The notes under the pieces: model-generated
Database searches by the model: none
The model's input: the letters and a program-made list of their open reading frames with translations, nothing else
Told to the model about the DNA's origin: nothing
NCBI GenBank assembly: GCA_039621445.1
Contig: CP154956.1
Coordinates: 73,360,205 to 73,424,204, forward strand
Origin: Euglena gracilis
Lineage: Eukaryota > Euglenida > Euglenophyceae > Euglenales
Reading direction: 5' to 3'
DNA length: 64,000 bases
Position numbers and translations under genes: made by a program
Shown: positions 11,101 to 22,099 of the stretch, one piece after another
Numbering within the stretch: position 1 is the first letter of the stretch
Layout of the letters: each line of letters starts with the position of its first letter

Positions 11101-13001
11101 AGGGGTCGTGAGGTTGCAAGAAAAGGGGCGGTCGGCCCGCTGGGAACGGTGCCGGTCCAGCTGCGCCTCGTTGGCGCGGCGCAGGGCCGCGAACCGGCGC
11201 TCTCCCCGGCAGGCTGTAGCGCGCGGGGCACCGCAACTCGGCTGCGGGCGTGGCCAGCCGCCCGCCCCACAAATCAACAGATCAATCTGCACGTTTCGGT
11301 TCCAGCACGCAACACACCCACCACAAATTTTCTATGCATCACAGGCATCAACGTCGTGGATTTCGTGCAGTACCGTGAAGGTGTTGGCAATCCAGATGGG
11401 CTCTTTTTTTCGGGACCTCTGCCCCCGGTGCAGACGCCATTTTGGGGGGCAACCCCCGGAGCGGGGAGGACAGACAAATTTTGACCCGATAGATTGAATT
11501 TTTTGTCACTTTTGGTGTCGATACTGTTATTGAGGGGGGTGCAATACAGTCGGAGTTGGGACCACCTAATTCCCTGAATATCTGGATGAAATACACAGAC
11601 GAAAATAATGCCTGGACAAAAAATAGCAGAAAAACCAAAAATAGCTCCCTGTTTGCCCATCAAAATGCATCACAATCATCTGTGCATCACAAAAAGACTT
11701 TGTATTACGCCTGTCCACCAAAAGGATGCGGAAGGCAGTTTATCGTATCCAGGATAATTTTTACAAAGCCATGTACACAGTTAACCTTTTTCCTTTTGTC
11801 ACAGTTGGAGCACTCTTCCCATTGGAGCGTTGGTGAGGGAGAAACCATCATTTTCGGAAATACACCCCAAATGAATCTTTGCTCCAGCCCCAGGAGGTGA
11901 AGCTGTTGAGCAGCAAATGCCCTGCACCTTTGGCGACTCCCAAACCCAACCTGCGTCTTCCGTAGCCTCTAACACCCATTTGTATGATTGCTCTGGCCAA
12001 GGCCACTCGGCACCACCACCACCACCACCACCACCGGGGGGGGGGGCGAGCCACTTGCCTGGCTGTGGGTCTGGCGAGCCCCCCGGGGAGGGGCCGTCCT
12101 CCCACAGCGCCGCCTGGAGCCGCTGCAGCCGCAGCGCGGAGCGGGCGAGGAACGCCAGGGTGCGGAGGCTGGCGCTGGCCCCAGGCGTCGGGCCACGGCC
12201 CCAACTGCCACCCTGGGCCCATCCGGCCGCTGGGAAGAACTCAATGGCACGACACCTCTACCCAAGATAGGGGGGCTGGGGGGGGGAAATATCAAAACTT
12301 GTGGGACTTGTGCCACAAGTTTTTTTGGTGAATCGACTCACACTTCTCCCCCGGGGAAACTGTTGCCTGGTAGGCGGGCTGGTCCCAGGGACCGAATTCG
12401 CCAATTTGCCGCCGACAGTTCCTTGGGCACGACACTGGTAGGGATCCTGCACTTCCAGATTTCTCGATACGCGGTAGCTGTGCGCCTGTCGGCCTGTCGG
12501 CCTGTCGGCCTGGCCACGATACCGCTCCTCAGCTGTCACCGCGGCCACCAGTGCGTCCCGCAGCCGCTGTACCTTCTCGAAATGCAATTTCATCGGGTCT
12601 TCCGCATCGCCTGGCCTGTGTGCGGTGGGGGGAGGGGTGCGTGCATGTGCGCCGGTGTGTTTGTGAATACATGTGTACATGTATTATCTGGGGACAGAGG
12701 CTGCACCCGAATGGAAAATAGTTTTGTCGCGAGCGAAGGCTGTCAAATGAGTGGCTGTTGTAGAACTTTTGAATTATTGCCCGACGTCAGGGTGGCCCAG
12801 ATGTTCTGGAGTGCGGGGGGGGGGGGGGGGGATGCACACGCGGCCGGGGCAGTGCCCGCGAGGCGGAAGAGGCGGTCCACCTCATCCGCCAGGCGGTCCA
12901 GCTCCCCTTTCTTGGCCCGCAGCACCCGGTCCTTGAACTGCAGCTCCGCCTGCAGCCGGGCCACGAGGCCGGGCTGCGGCCGCGCCGTCTCTCCGCCCCT
13001 C
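11101..13001 (-). CDS. Coiled-coil protein, four exons (partial)
   Basis: Exons in order: 12840-13001, 12523-12615, 12059-12174 and about 11101-11213. Phases agree (2/2, 2/2, 2/1, then 1). The first two introns are GT-AG. The third uses a GC donor in a strong context (CCAG, then GCAAGT) with a cacag-type acceptor. The predicted product is a heptad-like helix: ARLQAELQFKDRVLRAKKGE, ELDRLADEVDRLFRLAG, HFEKVQRLRDALVAAVTAEE, SLRTLAFLARSALRLQRLQ, then CRGERRFAALRRANEAQLD. It resembles the stalk of many cytoskeletal or flagellar proteins, but no family is identifiable. The first exon starts in phase 2, so upstream exons exist, perhaps in the Pro/Ser/Thr-rich block at 13.6-14.35 kb. The end of the last exon is uncertain. 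Confidence 0.65.
12485..12512. repeat. 9-base tandem repeat
   Basis: Three and a fraction copies of the 9-mer cctgtcggc sit just inside the intron that follows the 12523-12615 exon. It is unrelated to the large GT arrays. Confidence 0.85.
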
Positions 13002-13739
13002 CTGGTGGGCCATGGGCGAGAGGCTGGGGGATGGCTAGAGGCTGGCTGCCGGGTGTATGTGAGTTGAGGGGATGGAGGGTCACTTCACAAAGAAAGCAGG
13101 GCTTGCCCATCCACCCCCCCCCCGACAATTCAAAGCGGTGGCCCAACTGTTCCCAGTGTTGTTGGGGGGGGGGGGGCGAAACGAAGGGGAAGATGGGAAC
13201 ATTGGCTAAAAAAAGCCTTCCCTCCCCTTCCACTCTACTCTGACGTTCCTCTGAAAGAATTTTGAATGTTTCCAAGGGGGTGCTGATTCCCCTAATAAAA
13301 AAAAATGGAGATAGGTTAGCAATAGGGTCAGGGTAAAGAATTTTAGGCTGAAATTTGCCAGATTGTCGAAAATTACACCCAAATATAGGCTTAAAATGTG
13401 ACCTACCCGTATTTTACTTCCCATTTCCCCCCTACTCAGCATCTGGAAAACCTCCCCAAAAAACCCATGAATCAGGAACCGCCAAAGTCCCATGTACCGG
13501 TGCATCACAGTTTGGGGACCAGACCCAAATGTGAGGCTGTCTTATTTTGATTTTTCCGAATATTTTCAGCCATTCTTGGGGGGGGGGGGGCGGGTGGGGG
13601 GGCTCACCTCCATGAGACTGCCAAATGAAATTTCTTGACCATGAAGCGCTGGAAGCCCATGTCCAAAGGGGGAGTGAGGGGCGATCAGGCTCCCCTCCCC
13701 TCCCCCTGTCAGCCTGAACAAATGCAACGCTGCTGCAAA

Positions 13740-14350
13740 CCCAACACAGCAGTCTGAGGCGTTACTCTTCATGCTTCTGGTGCTCGTGCCCATGCCGTTG
13801 ACGCCGAGGCGCTGATCGTTCTGACGCACACAAAAGGGACGGCGCAGGCGGTCGCTGGGCCCCGGGACCCCCTGGAGGGCCACCGCCGACGATGGCGGTG
13901 GACTTGAAGCCGCTGCCGGGCCGGGGGCGCTGGGGTCAGTCCTCTGGCCGTGGCTGGGGTCGGTGGGGTGGCCGGAGTGGCGGGCCGGGCTGGGGGCACC
14001 TGTTGTGTGGGCCGCGGGGTTGGGATGGCTTCCCGCTTCTGGTCCGGGATGGCCGCTGTGGGTGGCTGGCGGGCCGGCGGGGTCTGCGGGGCGGCTTGGG
14101 ATGCCGTTGGGGGCGGGGTGGGTGGGGACGGTGAGGCTGTCGTGGGCAGGGAGGCCGGGGGTGGAGGCGTGGGGAATGGCGGAGGCGCTGGGATTGCGGA
14201 GGGTGTCGGTGAGGCCAGAGGGGTCACCGCTGCTGTGGGGGGCGGGGTGGCCCGGAAGGGGGGTGTGGCCCTCGTGGCTTGCAGGGTTGGCGGGTCTCTG
14301 GGTGCGGTCTTCGGCAGCCGGGCTCCGGCGCCTCACCAGGCTGAGGGCAA
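13740..14350 (-). CDS. Candidate Pro/Ser/Thr/Ala-rich exon block
   Basis: A 600-base GC-rich block. One minus frame stays open from about 14375 to 13566; a second is open from 14227 to 13769. A plausible acceptor (ctcacag) lies near 14360. Either frame gives a low-complexity Pro/Ser/Thr/Ala/His product, so translation alone cannot decide which is used or whether several exons are present. Its position just upstream of the coiled-coil exons at 13.0-11.1 kb suggests it may be the N-terminal, disordered part of that protein. Frame choice is uncertain. Confidence 0.35.
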
Positions 14351-14483
14351 TGCTGTGAGACAGCAGACCACCCAACGATGTCTTTTGATCTGAAATGAAA
14401 AACTAAAATTCAAAATATGCAGATACAATGAAAACCCAGCTGCTCTCTTCAATCCGTGCCCTTTCGCTTTCTTAATGCATGTG

Positions 14484-14640
14484 TCTATGTGTGTGTCTCT
14501 CTCTCTGTGTATGTGTGCGTGTGCTTGTGTGCGTGCGTGCGTGCACCCGTGCATGTGTGTATGTCCACGCGGCTATATGCGTGCACACATTCTGTGTGTG
14601 CATGTGTATGTGTGCGTGTTGTGCACGTGAGTTTGCGAAT
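14484..14640. repeat. Degenerate GT/GTGC microsatellite
   Basis: About 150 bases of gtgt, gtgc and gtat words with a short ctctctctct piece. It is more decayed than the other GT arrays and lacks a GGGT block. Confidence 0.85.
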
Positions 14641-14689
14641 ATTTATGGGTGGCCTCCTGGGCGTCATATTGTGTGCCGGCGTCGCGTGT

Positions 14690-14815
14690 CTCTGGGCGAG
14701 CCATGTCAAGCGGCGTCGACAGGAAGCGCACCGACCGGCCCTTCGCCATTGGGGACGTCGCCGCGTCCCGCGTGCTGACGGAACAACAGCACGGCCCCTG
14801 CTTGGTGTCAGGTGC
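14690..14815. other. GC-rich probable exon, strand and frame unresolved
   Basis: A GC-rich island in AT-richer surroundings, the usual look of an exon here. The minus strand offers an open frame containing STRDAATSPMAKGRSVRFLS. The plus strand offers a longer open frame (to 14951) starting MSSGVDRKRTDRPFAIGD. All better supported exons are on the minus strand, which favours that strand, but there is no homology support for either reading. Confidence 0.3.
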
Positions 14816-15828
14816 GGATGCTTCTGTGCGCTTCTGTACACTTTACAAGCGAGAGGAAAGGGTTCCCTGTGTTTGGTTTTTGAGGAGTACAACAAACGTC
14901 GACCCATTGTCCGACACGTGCAGCATCGATAACCAACTGAAACCCAGGTAGGATTGAAAACGCTCGAATCCACATGATTAAATGTCATTACAATTCTGGA
15001 CCAAAGCACACTGAAGCCACAACAGAGAAATATGTGAGTAAAATCCCCTTCCCAAAATTTCCTGGCAGGGTGCAAAGTGAACAACATCTGTTTGACCTTC
15101 CTCCTGCCGGGTAATCTGAGCACCATGTCTCAGCGCCGCTGAGAACCCCTGCCCAACAAATCCGGGTCACTGGAGCCTATCATTTTTTCCTTTACTCACA
15201 CCAGGTTATTTGGGGGGGGGATTCACCTGATTCGACGGAACATCCTAACCAAGGAATTATGGGTTGCTCATAAATTTTTTGCCAGATTTAAAACCATCGC
15301 TTTGGGATACCATTCGCTTCGTCGCTCTGTGCAATTAAGACTAGCGGCCGGCCATCGTTTCTGCGAACGGCGCCGTGGGCGGTCAGGGGTCTCCGGTGCA
15401 CCACTGCGCCTCCTTTGCCGGGGCCGACCGGGGGAGGTCCGGATCCCAACGCTGAGGTGGTGCTGCGGCCGCGGGGAGGTGGGGCAGGGCCGTGGGATGG
15501 GTGGGGACTAGAAGGGGCAGGAAGGAAGGCTGCCGTGCATTGAGGGGGCCCCCCGCACAGCGCGGCCCTGGGAGGTGTGGCGCGATCGCCGCCGGCGCCG
15601 CGACGGGTCGAGGCCCAGCCCCCATCCTGTGGTGGGACCCTGGGTTGGCATTCAAGCTGGCAATCAATCTGGTCAGTCATTCAATGTGTAATGTTTGATG
15701 GCGTTTCCTCCACCCTGTTTGGGTGGATGTTCTCTCCAAACCTCCTACCCCCCCCCCCCTTGGGATCTTCGCCTGACAGGTCGACTGGTTGGCCTGACAG
15801 CTTTCGTGGGGTTGGGGTGCCTTCAGCC

Positions 15829-15985
15829 ATAAATGGGGCCTTTGCCGGAGGGCAGGTCGGAAGGTTCGACTGCCCCAGGTCGGTCGTCGTCCTCGGCCTC
15901 CGTCAGCGCCAGCACGGGTCGGGCAGTGGCCTTGGGGTGGATGAGGTGGCGAACAGCGGGGCGATGGACTGGCGCATACAATTTT
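15829..15985 (-). CDS. Candidate terminal exon, unknown protein
   Basis: The minus frame reads APVHRPAVRHLIHPKAT, then RPVLALTEAEDDDRPGAVE, and stops after GKGPIYG at 15829. The mix of basic start and acidic patch, with no internal stop, looks like real coding sequence, possibly a C-terminus. No clear acceptor precedes it except CAG within its first codons, so its start is unsure. No family is recognised. Confidence 0.4.
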
Positions 15986-16718
15986 TTACCGACCCCCGGG
16001 GGGGGGAGGGGGTCACTCCACTTTTTAAAAACCAGTCAGTCACTCATTTTCGGAAAACCAGCCAGTCACTACCCCCCCCCCCGGTCGGCCACTCAGAAAA
16101 ACGGCCACTTTCCAGTCACTTTAGGCCATTTTAGGCCAAAAAGATTTTCCAGCGCCTTCGGTGCCATGGTCACTCAAGCCACTTTTGCCCACTCCTGGCC
16201 GACCCCAGTCAGTCACTCTGAAAAAACCAGTCACCCACCCCCCCCCGCGGGGGGGGGGGGGGGCGGCCAGTGCTTAAAAAACTGACTGGACTGGTGCCAA
16301 CACACTGCAAGTTATGGTTCGAAGCACGTTTGTGCGTGTTTGTGTGCGCATGCATATGCGGTTGTAAAACCCCCTCAATTAGAAACCCCCCGGGGCTACT
16401 ATTCGGTCACTGTGCGGAAAACCCGAGGGGGGGGGGCTTCTAATTGGGTACCCTTTGTCTAAAGGAAAAACTATCGGCCAGAGGCCGATCCGGGGATCGA
16501 ATGGGGTCCAAATTTAAAAACGTGCAAGACGCATTTTTTTGAGTTTTGGGTGGATAGGCCATGTTTCAAGGACACCAAATATCAATTGTTCCCGATGTCG
16601 ACCTGTTTTCACAGAGATTTGTTGTGTTTGGGCTGTTATTTGGATTTTTGGCGGGAAACCCGAGGGGGGGTTCTATTTGGGGGGGGGGGGGGCTTCTAAT
16701 TGGGGGGGTTACGCTTTG

Positions 16719-16722
16719 ACGC

Positions 16723-16784
<62 letters not shown>

Positions 16785-16807
16785 TGGTGTGTGGTGTGTG
16801 TGTGTGT

Positions 16808-16847
<40 letters not shown>

Positions 16848-16891
16848 GGTGGGTGGGTGGGTGGGTGGGTGGGTGGGTGGGTGGGTGGGTG
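16719..16891. repeat. Composite CG-GT-GGGT microsatellite
   Basis: (CG)n at 16719-16736, then (GT)n with gtgg breaks to about 16844, then gggt units to 16891. This is the same block order and orientation as at 10.87, 40.3 and 56.6-58.4 kb. Confidence 0.95.
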
Positions 16892-16919
16892 TCTCTGTGC
16901 ACACGTTTGCCCCGCACAC

Positions 16920-17065
16920 CATGGAGTCGGTCCATCATTGCGCGCCAGCCGGATGAGTTGCAGCCGCAAGGGGTTGAGGTCCACCCGAGGGGCTACCGCT
17001 GTCCCGAAGGCACTTCGCTTCTCGTCATCTGGGATGGTGGCTTTGCTGAAAGTGGCACATATCAC
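16920..17065 (-). CDS. Internal exon, unknown protein
   Basis: The exon is bounded by a cctccag acceptor and a GTGTGC donor, with phase 0 in and 2 out, 48 codons. It reads VICATFSKATIPDDEKRSAF, then APRVDLNPLRLQLIRLARN. The residue mix looks like a folded or helical protein segment rather than low complexity. It lies between the exon at 17.87 kb and the candidate terminal exon at 15.83 kb, but the phases with those have not been reconciled. No family is recognised. Confidence 0.5.
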
Positions 17066-17867
17066 CTGGAGGGGGAGTGGAGGCCGAACGACCTAATCAG
17101 AGGTCTTTCTAGGACCTGGGGGGGGGGTCCTAGACGCACCCTCCCTCCAAAAAAAAAATCTCGGCGCTTTGCGCCGAATATAGAAGCAAACCCCCCAATA
17201 TAACCCCCGGCTTTATATTTGGACATGAGTTCAAGACCCTCAGGGGGGGGGGCTTTATATTTGGGGGGAAAGCAAACTTTTTCCCTCTATGACCTTCAGC
17301 GGCCTTCAATTGTGGCCAAATACCAATTTTATGCCAAATTTTTGTTGTGTGCCTCCAATTTTTCGCAGAAATGTGCAATTTTTAGCCAAAATGCGGCATC
17401 TCTGGTTAAAAAAAATGTTTATCCACCAAATTTTCCAACTTTTCCCGAGCGTCTGGCTCGATGTCAGGGGGGGTTATATTTGGACGGCAAATCCAAACCC
17501 TCTGGGGGGGCTGTATATTTGGGGGGTTACCCACTTGGCCCAACCCCCCACCCCGGGGGGGGGGGCCTCGGGGCTGGGACCCCCCCCCGGATCACGAAAC
17601 TTTAAAAAAAATCTGGCCTCAATGTGTGGCTTGTTCTGCAGGAGGAAAACCCCAAAAATACAAGCAAAGAAGAAGAAAACCAGCAAGTGTTCTTCAGCAT
17701 TCCTCATTGTCGCTTCTTCTCACCAGAACCATAGAGCATTTTCCAACCCTTCACCACAAAATTTTCGGAAATCCCATCAAATCTTTCTTTTTGCAATGCG
17801 AATCGGATACCTGTGTCTCACCAAAATGGTTCATCGCGGAGACCCAAACTCAAATCAGTCCTCAAAC

Positions 17868-18000
17868 AGACGTCCTCGGAGTACCCACCAAAGAATGCAG
17901 GCAACGCCACGGCGCCTTGGGGGCCTCCGGCAGCAGCTCGGGGGGCACCAGGCCACTGACCTCCACCTCCCGCAGAGCGGTCTCCACCAGCGTCCCGGCG
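17868..18000 (-). CDS. Internal exon, unknown protein
   Basis: The minus frame reads LVETALREVEVSGLVPPELL then EAPKAPWRCLHSL, ending at a GTGGGT donor near 17890 or a GTACTC donor a few bases further on. No AG lies in the 40 bases upstream of the open part, so the 5' border cannot be a normal acceptor and may be non-conventional. Helical, acidic character; no family recognised. Confidence 0.45.
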
Positions 18001-18429
18001 GGCGGCCGGGCAGGTGTGTGGGATTTGTGTGCGGCCATTTGTGGTGTGGTCGTGCCCCACCGTTCCCCCCGTCGTGGTATGAATGGTGTGTTATGTGATA
18101 AGAGTTCGTTGACGAAACACAACTTTTCATTTGAAGTGTTCTTTGGCATGAGACACGTTGACACATCATTGGAAATGTGTCAATTTTGGTCACGAGTCAG
18201 CGCATGGCTCAGAGGAGCACCCATCAGTGTCCATATGAGTGGGTACGCAGAAGACGGATGGGAGGGAGTGGCGCCAACCCCCCAGGCGGTCAAAACATTC
18301 CACTGTGAGGCGGAGAGCACAGCGCTAACAACCAAATCCAACTCCATGGTGGGGACGACGCAGAGGAGGTGGGGTCCCGGGAACAGTTTTTCGAGGCGAA
18401 AACTACTGAACAAAAACTACTGACGAGAT

Positions 18430-18530
18430 TGGCGGTGGGAGCCGATCCTGCAGGGCGCCCGGCAGAATGCCGTGGTGCTCTTCCTGCAGCTTGCGGAGGT
18501 ACATGTCGCGGGTTTCCACCAGGTCTCTCT
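18430..18530 (-). CDS. Internal exon, helical segment
   Basis: The minus frame reads RDLVETRDMYLRKLQEEHHG then ILPGALQDRLPPPIS. It is bounded by a cacag acceptor and a GTCAGT donor that would leave phase 2. It has coiled-coil-like periodicity. It is probably part of the same gene as the 17.9 and 19.3 kb exons (inference from strand and spacing only). Confidence 0.5.
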
Positions 18531-19315
18531 GTGTCGGGCCCGGTGGGGAGGCCGCCCGACAGCACCCAGCGGACAACGTGAAAGAAATTATACCCCCCTC
18601 CAAGCTGTAAACCAAATGACCTTCCACTGCCCTAAAGCTTTGCGTGCCCAAATAATAAACTTTTCAGGGGGGAAATGGAAAAAAGATCCGTGCAAATGGC
18701 TCACCCTCCCCTTTCATGGAAAACAACATTAAAAGTGGTGCATCTTTCTGGAGGATCAGAAGGCGGTGGGCACAAAACAATCATCCAAAATCCCACTCAA
18801 TTATATTGCATGCAAACAGCATTTACACAAAACCGCTTTCAGAAAAAGTGGTAAATCGATCCATTATTGCTTTTGCCCAAAAAAAATTTCCAGGGGCAGG
18901 GGTGGGGGTAAAGATTGGACCACTAAGTTTGGGGGGGGGTGACGGATGCCCACCCATCCAGCATGGCAATGCACAAGGGAAAAAACATACCTTCGTTAGT
19001 TGTGACCAGTCCCCCACCCACACACCCACCCACCACTGGGAAGGGGGGCAACCCCCCACCCATCCCCATGCGTTTCCGGATTCCCGTTCAGCACTCCCCT
19101 CCTAACATTGTAGCATATTGTGTATCATGGGACAAACATATTTGTGACGGAGCGGCAATGGACCTGGAAGGGGGCTGAATCCCATGGCGCTGGGGTCGCA
19201 AACATGCGCCAAACCAACACACTGCACATCACACACGAGCTGGCCAGCAGGCGGGATGGTAAATATTTCAAGGGACAGGAGGGGAGAGGGGGGGGGGCAC
19301 CAGCGGCTCGGCCAC

Positions 19316-19455
19316 CGGCCTGGATCACCCGCTCGTAGCTCTTGACGACGCTGTCCGGCGCCTCGCCGGGGCCCTGCGAGCCCAGCCGGCGGCGGTGGGC
19401 GGCGGACCCCGTCTCGGCCGCCTCGCCACCGGCGTGTCCCTCACAGGCGGGCAAG
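19316..19455 (-). CDS. Internal exon, unknown protein
   Basis: The minus frame reads GEAPDSVVKSYERVIQAG at its end, before a GTGGCC donor, and is preceded by Ala/Gly/Arg-rich residues (GGEAAETGSAAHRRRLGSQG). The 5' border is unclear. It is GC-rich relative to its flanks, and no stop interrupts it. Confidence 0.45.
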
Positions 19456-20234
19456 GGCCTTGGTGGGTGCCGGGGGGGGGGGGACACTTCGAAGTGGCTC
19501 TTTTCACAGGTCGGTCTCCACTCGGGGTAAATCCGACACATGGCTTCGCTCTCCGGCCTGGCTTTCAACTCCTGTGGACGATGCAGCACACTCCCCGAGA
19601 TTCAAGCCGCCCCAGAATGCACAGGGGCACAGATGTTCATTCTGCACGCAGCGAAAATGAGCCGCAAAAATAAGACGCGTGCCATAGGTCGCCTTTCCCG
19701 CATCAAATATTTTTGCACACCGCATGCCATTCTACACTCTGGGGGGGGGCAGGAAGCCAATCCACTCGGACAGAGAGATGGAGAACCAAACACGACATGA
19801 GCTCGCCTGGGCCAGCCCCACCGGACGGCTCGTCGCGAGACAGGGTGGACCGATGGGATGGTGCATTCGGGACAGTCCAGTCTTCGCGGGGTCGGGAGTC
19901 GGGGGTGGGGGGGCAGGAAACCGAGCACATCCTATTTTCTGACCAACCCCCGGACCGACGCGCATGAACTGAGATGGACGGGGCACCACGGGCCCCGCAC
20001 TTTGCCCGTGCGAGGCCTGATGGTGCACCAAAGTTAGGCGGGCCAGGGCACTTTCCAGAGCACCTTGGGCACCAGGCTGTTCATAATGGGCTGTAAAGCC
20101 CCCCCCCTCCACTGGCCAGTTTCACAAACTGCCTCAGCGGAAAGGCCCAATTTCGGGGGTAAACCAACCCCTGCCCCTCTGGTGAGTGCAACCCCCCCCC
20201 CACACCTGGGGGGTACCCCATCCTTGGCCAAAAA

Positions 20235-20660
20235 CTCTGTGGTACCCCCCCCCCTATGTCCAATGACCGGTAACCTCTGTCCTCTGACCGGGGGGTGGTC
20301 GTTGGACATAGGGTAGTGACCAAAAAGGTGTCCTCTGACCGGGGGGGGGGGGGGTGGTCGTTGGACATAGGGTCAAAAGAAAGTTGGTGAGTACCCGGGT
20401 CCCTACCCACCCAAAAATGCCCAAATTTTCCCTTCCGGCGCTTCGCGCCGAAAATTTTGGGCAATTTTGACAAATTTTTGTCCAAAAAGTGTCAAAAATG
20501 GCATTTTGGCCAAATTTTCGACCAATTTTCGGGCAAAATTTTTCGTCCCGGCGCTTCACGCCGGGACCAAAAATTTGGTCAAACCTCCGAAAAGGTGTCC
20601 TCTGACCGGGGGGGGGGTGGTCATTGGACATAGGGGGGTCGTTGGACATAGGGGGGGGGG
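20235..20660 (+). repeat. Repeat cluster with 'TTGGACATAGGG' units
   Basis: Three to four copies of a module consisting of gtcctctgaccgg, a G run, and a variant of ggtcgttggacataggg. They are separated by an AT-rich spacer that contains ccggcgcttcgcgccg and gggcaattttgacaaa. The spacer and module recur once at about 62150-62305. No coding content. Confidence 0.75.
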
Positions 20661-21187
20661 GGGTAATAGACGGAATTGTATCGGCACTGATGGGTTTTCA
20701 GGGGGGGGGGGTTAGTGAAATCAGAAGGGGTCCCCTGGTTCTCATGAAAGTCCATGTGGAACATCATCAAATGGAAAAGACTTATTTTGTGGACATTGGG
20801 GAATAGATACAACTCTCTCCCACTTGTGAAGTTCTTGTCCTGTACATGCAATTTTGATGTAGGGGGACCCTACCCAACACACTTGTGGTGCACATGTGTG
20901 CCAAACCTGAAGATCTGTATAAAATAAAATGGTAGCAAAAGATGAGTTGTGTACGCAATACACAAATCGCAGCGCCTGTGCCCACCTGTGCCCACTTTGG
21001 CGCCAAATTTGGGTGGTGATACCATTTTAAGTTGCATTAGGTGATCTCAAATTTTTTCATGTTATAAGACCCAGGGGAAATGGTATGTGCATGTCCCACC
21101 TTTCTTGCAGGTTTGGCCATTTCCAGTTCTGAATTGCCCGATCTCAATCTCAGGGGGGGGGGGCTTCAGGAGACATTCTTTAGGGGT

Positions 21188-21295
21188 CAGTTCCGGCCAG
21201 GTTCCAGACCGAGCCTCGGCTGGTGGAGTGGGCGATGGTGGGGACTGCTGACCGTGCGGTTTTGTCCGCCCGGTCGTCCCAGAACAGCGACCCAG
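21188..21295 (-). CDS. Candidate terminal exon, unknown protein
   Basis: After a cctgcag acceptor the minus frame reads GSLFWDDRADKTARSAVPT, then SRGSVWNLAGTDP, and stops at TAA. A last exon is the simplest reading. No family is recognised. Confidence 0.4.
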
Positions 21296-21839
21296 CTGCA
21301 GGGGAGGGGCGGAGCAACAAAAAAGATTGGGTGCGGTCATTCATTTGACGTCCGAAACCTCTAAAGAGCCTCCTAGGAAGCCACCAAGTGTCCAGCCCCT
21401 GAGGTGGGCAACGAGTGTGCAACTGGTTTTGAAAAACTGACTGTTTTTTTGTGTTGAAGTGGGATGTGACCCCAGGGGTGGGGTAAGCAACTCCGTGGCC
21501 TGACACAGGATGGAGGGATTGCTACAGAAGGCTAAGGATGGTAAAATGAAATCGGCCGAAGAATGACTCAAAATCAATGGATTTTTGGCAAACGTTTTTC
21601 AAAAAAATCCAGTTCATTTTCCATATTTTGTCATTCCTGGCAACCACCAGGGGGCGGAAAAACCAGACAATTATAATGAAAAAAAAAACATAGTCTATCA
21701 TCCTTGGGGGTTGAGGTCAGACACACTTCAAGCAATGGTGTGGTCTTGGCGCTCCCGCACACCCTTGTGACGTTGTGGGGCTCCTCAACCCAGGCTGCTC
21801 GCCAAACCTGGCACAAGCTGAGGAGGCAGCCCCTGCCCT

Positions 21840-21985
21840 GCACGGCGTTCGATGGGGACCGGGGCGGGAACGCCGACCCGCGCCGCCCCGCAGGACTGGC
21901 GGCGCCGGAGGCCCGGCTCCGCCGCTCAAAGTCCGCCAGGGCGGCGAGGTTGAGCGGCGGTGGCGGCGGGTGGAGCGGCGGCGCC
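21840..21985 (-). CDS. Candidate exon, Ala/Arg/Ser-rich
   Basis: The minus frame reads PLNLAALADFERRSRASGAA then SAFPPRSPSNAVQG inside a strongly GC-rich island. It could precede the 21.2 kb exon in one short gene. Borders are not resolved. Confidence 0.4.
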
Positions 21986-22099
21986 CACGCCCCGTTTGCC
22001 CCCCGACGTTGGTTAGCCCCCCTCTGCCCCTTCCCCTGGGCACGCCCGGCCACAACCACACACTCTCACACTCTCATATTGTGGCATGCCTGCATGGCT

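Noticed and set aside
13566-14375. Single 269-codon exon model
   Set aside because: A second frame is equally open and the composition is low complexity, so I keep the block only as a low-confidence candidate rather than one defined protein.
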